NCBI GenBank assembly: GCA_026120185.1 | Contig: JANUWF010000002.1 | Location: forward strand, 124,001 to 188,000 | Source of the DNA: Voacanga thouarsii | Taxonomy: Eukaryota; Streptophyta; Magnoliopsida; Gentianales; Apocynaceae | Direction: 5' to 3' | Length of the DNA stretch: 64,000 nucleotides | In this document: positions 57,826 to 64,000 of the stretch, one piece after another | How the letters are laid out: each line of letters starts with the position of its first letter | Numbering within the stretch: position 1 is the stretch's first letter | Translations under genes and position numbers: made by a program | The notes under the pieces: generated by a model | Told to the model about the DNA's origin: nothing | Databases searched by the model: none | Seen by the model: only the letters and a program-made list of their open reading frames with translations

Positions 57826-59352
57826 TGATAAGGCCTAAATTAATAATATTTTTTTCAAGTTATTTGAGGCTATTTTGTGATACATTTTGTTCAATAACTA
57901 GTCATATTTCTTCATATTTAAGATTTTACCCTTGAAAAGGTATTTTGTGCAATATTTCAGATTTTAGGGGTAAAATAAGATAAAAATGTCGCAAAACAAA
58001 ACAGAGGAGGCGCCGGACAGGCCAAAGGAAGCGGTGCTGGCCACGTGCTATTGGTATGCACTTCGAGGTGACAAAAAATCAGTGAAACAAAGCTAAACCA
58101 AACAGATCTGGCGCCGGCTCTAGCAGCCAAGGCGGCACCAGCTGCATTCTGGAAAACATTGCGCAGAAATTAAGAAAAAAATCAACAAACAACTAAGAAA
58201 ACAGAACACAACTGGCGCCGACTCCAGCAGTCAAGGCAGTGCCGGCTCAAGCAGTCAAGGCAGTGATGGCTGTGCCCTGATAATAAGGCGGTGTCTTGAA
58301 TTTTGTATGCGATTTTTGGTCATCTGCAGAATTTTAGTATCTTTTTACTTCTAATCGGCCAAAAACCCTACACCGACGAGTTTAGGCACTCCCTAAGGCT
58401 ATAAATAGATGAAAAACACAAAAGAAATGAGAAAATTCATAGATCATAACAGAAAATCACTCAAATCAATGAGGGTTGTACAAGAATGTCTACAAAGGAA
58501 GAAGAAGGAGGCTTGTCTATGAGTGCTTTCTTTTACTTTTGTTTTCTTTCTTGAACAATGATGTATTAATTATTTTATTGTAATTCGACATTGTTTTAGG
58601 TATTCGTGATTTTTAGAGTTATTTGATCTTTTGATTAATTGATTGTTATTCTTAGTATTTAATTACTTGTGCGTATTACGAGATTAGTTGGTTATTTTGT
58701 TCCATTAACGTGCTTGGAAAAGGGGTTGATCATGGTTTCAATTTATTAATTTCATATCTGTTGTCTATTAACTTGCTTGGAAAAGGGGTTAATTGCTAAG
58801 AACTGGTAATTAAAGGTTAATTGATGTCTGCCAGGAATAGATTCATTGGTTAATTTCATGTTTAAGTTTGCCAGGAATGGAAATTTAATCAAGGATTGCG
58901 TTTAATGCATCTTTTGGGTGGATTAGTTGAGACAGGAATGTGATGCTAATTTATCTAGAAGGTAGTAATTTCATGGATTGGAAAAGAGGTGAATCTATCT
59001 TAATCCTTCATGATGCCAAGAGAATAATTAGTTATGATAATGGTTAAGTACTTTAAGGTCATGTGTGTCAAAATAATGGTTTGAGTTACATAATTCTCCA
59101 TCCTTGACATGTATATATTCTTTTATTTTATTTTATTTTGCTTTTCACTTTATGGAGTCGGTTAAATAATGAAATAAATGTGATTAATGCATACTTGTTC
59201 CTGGAGAATCGACACTCGTTTGAACCCTATGTTATGTTAATGATGATTACGCTTGCTCATATGTGTAATTTGGGGTTAACGTTTTAATTTAAACTTGATT
59301 GAGAATGTGCTTATTTTTTATATGATTTTTATACCCAAATAAATATGCATCA
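57826..59352 (+). mobile_element. S5: solo LTR of T1 type in the GyB 3' LTR
   Basis: TGATAAGGCCTAAATT to AAATATGCATCA, 1527 bp, flanked by GACGT (57821-57825) and AACGT (59353-59357), a TSD with one change. Its ends match T1 in character (TGATA...GCATCA). A TATA-like CTATAAATAGATG at 58401-58413 supports plus orientation. No PBS, PPT or pol. Confidence 0.8.
58000..58290 (+). repeat. GC-rich imperfect repeats in S5
   Basis: Three or four diverged copies of a phrase around GGCGCCGGCTC and AGCAGTCAAGGCAG, standing out from an AT-rich LTR. T1 has a GTCGGTTTAGGCAG / GTCGGTCCTTCC stretch at a similar place (6670-6780). Confidence 0.5.
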
Positions 59353-59996
59353 AACGTTAGGATTGGGACATCTAACTTATGGTAGCAAGTAAAAGATGTA
59401 GTGTGCTGCATGCACTTTTTGATTATAGTACGTTGCAGTGTACTTATTTTCCAGCAATACACGGATTGAGTACTGTAGGTTGCGGTCTAAGAACAATGAT
59501 ACGTGCAAGTTGGTGTACTTTTTCGGCAACGCACGGATTGAGTACTGGAGGCTGCGGTTTCTGTACAATGATACTTAGTGCCGAAGGCAGGGATTGCGGG
59601 ACTTGTATACAGGCCGACCTTCTGTTGAAGAAGTGCTTGTGATTTGGAAACTGAGGCAATGATTTGAAATTGAAATACAGGTTTCTAAAAATGATTGAGT
59701 TCTAAATAAACTTTTTCTGAGAGAGTTTTGGAATTGTTTCAAATGAACAGACGAAATACTTTCCCCATAAAAGTTTGATGTACTGTGTTTCTTTACTAAA
59801 GCACTAGTACACATGAGACTCACTGGGTTATTTGTCACTGACATGTGTCTTTATCTTAACCTTTTGTAAGATCCAGAGTTGAGCGGACCTACGGATAGAA
59901 GGACGATATCACAGTGTCAGCAGTATAGGTTTGGACGACTCCCCTTTTGATTGTGTACTTATTGCTGTTGTAGTTTGGGATATCATGTATGAAATT

Positions 59997-60001
<5 letters not shown>

Positions 60002-60060
<59 letters not shown>
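60002..60060. repeat. (AT)n-(GT)n compound microsatellite
   Basis: AT units 60002-60037 followed by GT units to 60060, inside the GyB 3' LTR. The 5' LTR has only a short version (GATATATGTATATGTGTGG near 49440). Confidence 0.9.
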
Positions 60061-60206
60061 GCCATTAGTATGGGATATTGTATGAGTCTGGACCTATATA
60101 CTCCGTTGTTTCCATTACAAAGACCCCTTGTTTGGAAAATTGAACGGGGCGACATTCGATGTTGATATGCTTTCGTTGTTATCTTTAGTAGGGGTGTTAC
60201 AAATCT

Positions 60207-60443
60207 AGTGAAAATTTTGTAACTATACTATGTACAGACTGAAAGCCTGTGTCTCATGTATATGTTGGGATTGAGGTATATGTAGATCTATCTTGATATG
60301 TTTGCTAGCTTAATGAGGCAGCGTATTTTTATTTATTTACTTTAAATTTTGATACTTTATAAAGACCTTTGTTTAGAAGTTCAGATAGGGCAGCATCTAA
60401 CGATGACAGGGCCCATTCCATCTAGTATATATGGAGTGTTACA
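60207..60443 (+). mobile_element. K: LTR segment 3 (3' end)
   Basis: Continues K after the GyB target-site copy and ends with the usual terminal block: TTTATAAAGACCTTTGTTT, then ATAGGGCAGCATC, then TATGGAGTGTTACA at 60443. This is the right edge of the retrotransposon block. K totals about 1.9 kb without its insertions. Confidence 0.7.
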
Positions 60444-61060
60444 ATAACCAAAATATGCTGTATTATGAAATTAATTATAGCAAACTAAAACCCAAAATAT
60501 AGGCATACATTAAGTATAATTTAAAAGCGGTTCAAAAGATTTCAAATCACAAGCAACTATAAGACTTTCAATTACCACAAAATAACCAATTATGTGTCTG
60601 TGTAATGCAAGGGCAATAGAACTAGTTTAGCTCAAAAAAGATGAAACACTAATTAGTATAATTTGAAAATATAATCGGCAAAAGAATCAAATAAACAAAT
60701 CATAATATATTCCTAAGAGCTAAGATACACGAATACTGATTTTCCCTTCTTACACTACAGAGCCACTAACCCTGCCAGAGGCCCATTAACTGGTTTAAGC
60801 AAAGCCCATAGAATTGCGCTTCTTCCTATCTACTCAGCGTCCTAAAGGCCACCTAAACATGTGACAAAGAATTGCCATCCTTGTGTTCCCTTCTTTACTT
60901 GCTCGAGTTAGAGCGCTTTAAAAGAGGGGGAGCGGCATATCTATGCAGCTAGTTGGTGATATACAGAACCGTAAGCCATTATTCTCGGGAGTAAATTAAG
61001 TGCACTGGCCCTCATTGCGTTGCGGCTGGGCACAAATCGACTGGAATCAATTGGGAGCAT
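60444..61060. other. intergenic, including 3' flank of the NAC gene
   Basis: No gene or repeat recognised. The part next to 61060 should contain the NAC 3' UTR (minus strand); no clear AATAAA-type signal could be assigned. Confidence 0.5.
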
Positions 61061-62244
61061 TTAGAAGGGCTTCTGCATGTACATGAAAATATCTTGCAAC
61101 GGAGAGAACTGTTCGTTGTACTGCATTTGTGGACCGAAAGGATCATCTTGGAAGCCATCCATGAAATTGATCTGAAAATCAAGAGCTCCGTCTATGTCAC
61201 TCCATTTGGGCGCACTTTGAACCTCCTTTTCGCATTGGAAATCGGGGGAAAATACCTGCTCTGACCCACTCGAGTCGGTGTGCAACCTTGGTACTGACTC
61301 CGATGTGTCAAAATGCAAATAGTCATTTATAGCCGTTTGTTGGATCGTTTGCTGTATTGGATTTGCCTTGTTACCGACTCCGGTGATTCTTGGCTTTTCT
61401 TCGAATTCCGGAGAATTAATTGCCTTTTGATCCGCATTGTAATGCTTTTCAAGGGTACCTTTTTTGTTGTATATCCGACACAGTACCCAATCATCAAGCT
61501 GCAATGATACGAAAATCACGCTATAATTAATAACATTTCTAAACCCTCCAAAAAAGAGAGATTTGTTTATTAACTCTCCCCTCCCGGCCCCAAAAATAAT
61601 TAATTAATTAACAAAGAAAGTTAACTGCATACCCTCAAGTTGTTCCTCTTGCCAGCGGACCTGTCCACATTAGCTAGACGGTACTCGTGCATTATCCAAT
61701 TGGTTTTGATTCCTTTGGGGGCTTTTCCGGCATAAAACACCAGTGCCTTCTTTATGCCCTGAGGCTTTGGCTTGCCGATTGGCTTGTCAGCTCCGGTGGC
61801 TTTCCAATACCCTGTCCCTGCGGCCCGGTTCGGCCGTGAACCGTTGGGGTACTTTCTATCTCTTGGAGAAAAAAAGTACCACTCTTTTTCACCGTACAAA
61901 GCCATTCCTGAGAGCAAGAAAGTAGGCAAATTGTTCTCAAAACAAAAAATGGAGTAGAAAAAACTTACAAAATTCAAACTAAAATTTCCCATAAAATAAA
62001 GCCAATCAGAAAAAAGAATCTATGTTTTACCAGGGAGTTCCCACGGATCAAATTTGTAGAGATCAATTTCAGCTATAATCGGAACTGCAATTGGCTGGGC
62101 AGCGCACTTGCGGCACAAGTAATGCGTGACAAGCTCATCGTCAGTTGGATGGAATCTAAATCCCGGCGGTAAGTCCAACTTCTGATCGCCGCCGTCCGTT
62201 GACTCCCTCTTACCTCTGTAATCCATTCCGTTCTTTGCTAACAT
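61061..62244 (-). CDS. NAC-domain transcription factor, ATAF-like (three exons)
   Basis: Exons on the minus strand: 62244-62031, 61907-61633, 61498-61061; introns 62030-61908 and 61632-61499 start GT and end AG. Product 308 residues, nuclear DNA-binding regulator. The NAC domain spans about residues 25-175: [19 protein letters not shown] (A), [17 protein letters not shown] (B), [20 protein letters not shown] (C), [13 protein letters not shown] (C/D), [11 protein letters not shown] (D), [14 protein letters not shown] (E). The intron after WELP(G) and the one before LDDW are the normal NAC positions. C-terminal part is Ser/Asp/Gln/Phe-rich, with [17 protein letters not shown] like ATAF activation regions. 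Family members act in ABA, drought and wound responses (known of the family). Start could also be Met7. No lesion seen. Confidence 0.93.
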
Positions 62245-62710
62245 GATCTAATAATGGTTTCCTTCCTTCTTTTGCAAGTCGTGAGTGAGTTGTAAATCCG
62301 TGCTCTCTATCTGCTGAGCTGTAGAATGGAACTTCCCCTGAATGCTGAAGCACTGGAATGGCAGAAAGAATTGTGCCTCAAGATATATATATGAGATGAT
62401 GAATCAGCCATTTTGACACGTGGTGGATTGTACCGGTCATATCTAGAGCTGAAATATGCTTTTTAGAGAGAGAGGGGGGAAACTGAAAGGTCAAGGTGCA
62501 GTGGAGAATAGACTGGCGGGAAGGCGTGGTGTTTTGTTGGGTTGACCGCAGCCGAAGAAAAGTAGACCAACGGTCTAATCAGTGAGCGCCACGTGGGCAA
62601 ATTGTGCCCTCGTGTGGGTGATTTTGTCACTGCATTCGTCACCTATTTGGATTCATGTGGGGAGTCGGCTGTGACAATCAACGGTTTGTGGGTGATTCGT
62701 TGACTGATAC
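62245..62710 (-). promoter_or_regulatory. NAC gene promoter: TATA box, G-box/ABRE and W-boxes
   Basis: In gene orientation CTCATATATATATCTTG (about 62380-62396) is a TATA box about 140 bp before the ATG. CACGTG occurs at 62417-62422 (in CCACGTGTC) and at 62590-62595 (in CCCACGTGGC), both good G-box/ABRE cores. TTGACC/T W-box cores occur at 62489-62494 (gene strand) and 62542-62547 and 62700-62705 (opposite strand). This fits ABA- and stress-responsive ATAF genes; binding is inferred from motifs only. Confidence 0.6.
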
Positions 62711-63063
62711 GAATGCCATTTGGCGTCTTCAGCAAGTAAATCTGGTGCCACTCGTAAGGCAACGATGGAGTTGTTCAGCACGTTCATCAGATCGTGGGGT
62801 CAATGGTGGGGGAGATTAGTCCTTTTAGCGAGAGATATTTGCATTCCTATAGGTCAAAAGAGAGTTTTCATAGTTGGATTTCATACCACGGTTGCAGGTG
62901 ATTGGGAACTCTTTTCACAGTGGATATGATTTACAGCTCAGCATTTATTTTTATGCCCGACATCTTCAGTTGCGGGGATTTTTTTAATAATTATTTTTAA
63001 ATGGAGTGTTATGACGTAGTAATGCTGACCTCAGCATGTTTTTGCAATTAACAAATAATATTA
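62711..63063. other. intergenic upstream of the NAC gene
   Basis: Less AT-rich to about 62940, with a 69-codon plus-strand ORF (62720-62929) without recognisable domain; then AT-rich. No feature supported. Confidence 0.4.
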
Positions 63064-63388
63064 CTCCCTCCGTCTCTCTTATAATTTTAACAAATAATAT
63101 TCACAAATTTTATAAAAATAAGATTTTTAATTAATTAATTAATATTTTTTATTTTACTTTCAAAAAATCCCTCTCCTTATTAAGGAATAATCAAATTTCA
63201 AAATTTTATATATTGTAAACATATTTAATTTACTCACATTTCTCACTACAAATGCACAATACTTATTGTATTAAAGAGGAGTATTTGTGAAAAAATAATA
63301 ATTAATATAGTATTAATTTATTAATGGGACAGATAAAATGAGACAAAAATCTTAATTAAAATGGACAGATAAAATAAAATGGAGAGAG
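63064..63388. mobile_element. Stowaway-like MITE
   Basis: Starts CTCCCTCCGTCTCTC after TA, and ends AATGGAGAGAG before TA: the terminal inverted repeats agree at 8 of the first 10 bases and the target duplication is TA. The subterminal GGGACAGATAAAATGAGAC is also Stowaway-like. 325 bp, AT-rich, no ORF. Non-autonomous Tc1/mariner derivative. Confidence 0.65.
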
Positions 63389-63971
63389 TAGTATTTTGTT
63401 GATGTGTAATTTTTTTGGGAATTAGATGTTTCATTTTTTAATATAAAATTTTAAAAATACATTTGGACTATATTTAGGAAGAGTTTCTTCTAAATTCAAA
63501 CTAAACTTTTAATTTAAATAATTTTTTTTTCGAAAATTGTCATATACTCACAACGCATTATATTTCCTCTCTCATTAATGATTGGATTCACATTTATCTC
63601 ATATTTAATAATATTTTATTAAATTTTAACAAACTCATCTCAACACAATTCTTACTCAAGTATAGCCTTGATTAAAAGTAAATTACCATTTTATTCTTTT
63701 AAAGAATTTAATGATAACACTCATATATTAATGAAAATTCTATTCCTCTAGTGAAGAGGATTAGTTACAAGAGCTTATATAAAAATATTTATTTTAAAGA
63801 GTAAATATTTATTTTTATATATTTTATAAAAAATATAAGTACATTTAATTTTGAATAAAGGAGATATTTTAAATGATATTTGGAATAATGGCTTGCACAT
63901 CCAAAGAAAGATATAACAAAAATTGGTTTTGTTTAGTTTTCCGCTATGTGTCGCTCGAAATTAATTTTGTA
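63389..63971. other. AT-rich intergenic sequence
   Basis: No gene, repeat unit or regulatory site recognised. Confidence 0.5.
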
Positions 63972-64000
63972 CTCCTTCCGTTCTCTTTTATTTGTCTATT
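63972..64000. mobile_element. Stowaway-like MITE end, cut by window
   Basis: CTCCTTCCGTTCTCTTTTAT follows TA at 63970-63971. This is the Stowaway terminal sequence with one or two changes; the rest lies beyond the window. Confidence 0.55.

Larger units (their letters stand above)
45535..60201 (+). mobile_element. GyB: full-length Tekay-like Ty3/Gypsy element in K
   Basis: 5' LTR 45535-49600, PBS 49603, leader ORF, gag remnant, protease, RT, RNase H, integrase, chromodomain-like tail, PPT 54468-54480, 3' LTR 54481-60201 (with S5 inside). Perfect TSD AATCT at 45530-45534 and 60202-60206. All pol domains carry stops and missense changes at catalytic positions. The chromodomain remnant after integrase is what points to the chromovirus lineage. 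Confidence 0.9.
54481..60201 (+). mobile_element. GyB 3' LTR, interrupted by S5
   Basis: TGTAATACCCCTCAC to AGTAGGGGTGTTACA. About 4.19 kb once S5 and its target-site copy are removed, close to the 4.07-kb 5' LTR. Contains the second minisatellite array (56830-57275) and the box AACGTTGAGTGCTCAGC (57567-57583). Confidence 0.9.

Noticed and set aside
62720..62929. 69-codon plus-strand ORF upstream of the NAC gene
   Set aside because: No recognisable domain or repeat match, and this length is expected by chance in the locally less AT-rich sequence.

Overview
The window looks like a plant nuclear genome, most likely a eudicot. It has a three-exon NAC transcription-factor gene with GT-AG introns, LTR retrotransposons of the plant Ty1/Copia and Ty3/Gypsy lineages with initiator-Met-tRNA primer sites, and Stowaway-like MITE ends. 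Nothing in the sequence fixes the species. About 60.4 of 64 kb is one nested retrotransposon block; the only recognisable host gene is at 61-62 kb on the minus strand.

Layout. 1-5486: stacked termini of Gypsy-type LTRs (Tekay/Del-like). 5487-12057 (minus): a Tat-like Gypsy remnant, T1 (LTR, polypurine tract, non-coding 3' internal region), interrupted by minus-strand solo LTR S1 (7063-10463, TSD AAATT). 12058 to about 33604: Gypsy element GyA, with a 5' LTR, PBS and decayed pol but no integrase or 3' LTR. Copia element CoA (15623-29615) lies inside GyA; solo LTR S2 (22237-26789, TSD TCTAC) lies inside CoA; solo LTR S3 (31738-33153) lies in the GyA RT/RNase H region. About 33605-34151: minus-strand LTR fragment S4. 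34152-60443: an old LTR, K, split by Copia element CoB (35260-44983, minus, TSD GTTCA) and by Gypsy element GyB (45535-60201, TSD AATCT). GyB carries solo LTR S5 (57826-59352) in its 3' LTR. The block ends at 60443. 61061-62244 (minus): an ATAF-type NAC gene. 63064-63388 and 63972-64000: Stowaway-like MITEs.

How the parts relate. Nesting gives an order of events: LTR2, then T1, then GyA, then CoA, then S2; and K, then CoB and GyB, with S5 inside GyB. CoB LTRs look only about 2% different by eye, CoA LTRs clearly more, so CoB is the younger. All elements are dead: many stops look like C-to-T or G-to-A changes (CAG to TAG, TGG to TAG/TGA, CGA to TGA), as expected for methylated, silenced repeats. 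The NAC gene is intact, with G-box/ABRE and W-box sequences upstream.

The most interesting signals are inside the LTRs: a tRNA-like A-box/B-box module at a fixed offset in six LTRs, a covarying hairpin with a GGTA loop, a core box (GTTGAGTACTCA) shared by LTR families that otherwise do not align, and two defects shared by the two Copia copies. All alignments and identity estimates were made by eye.
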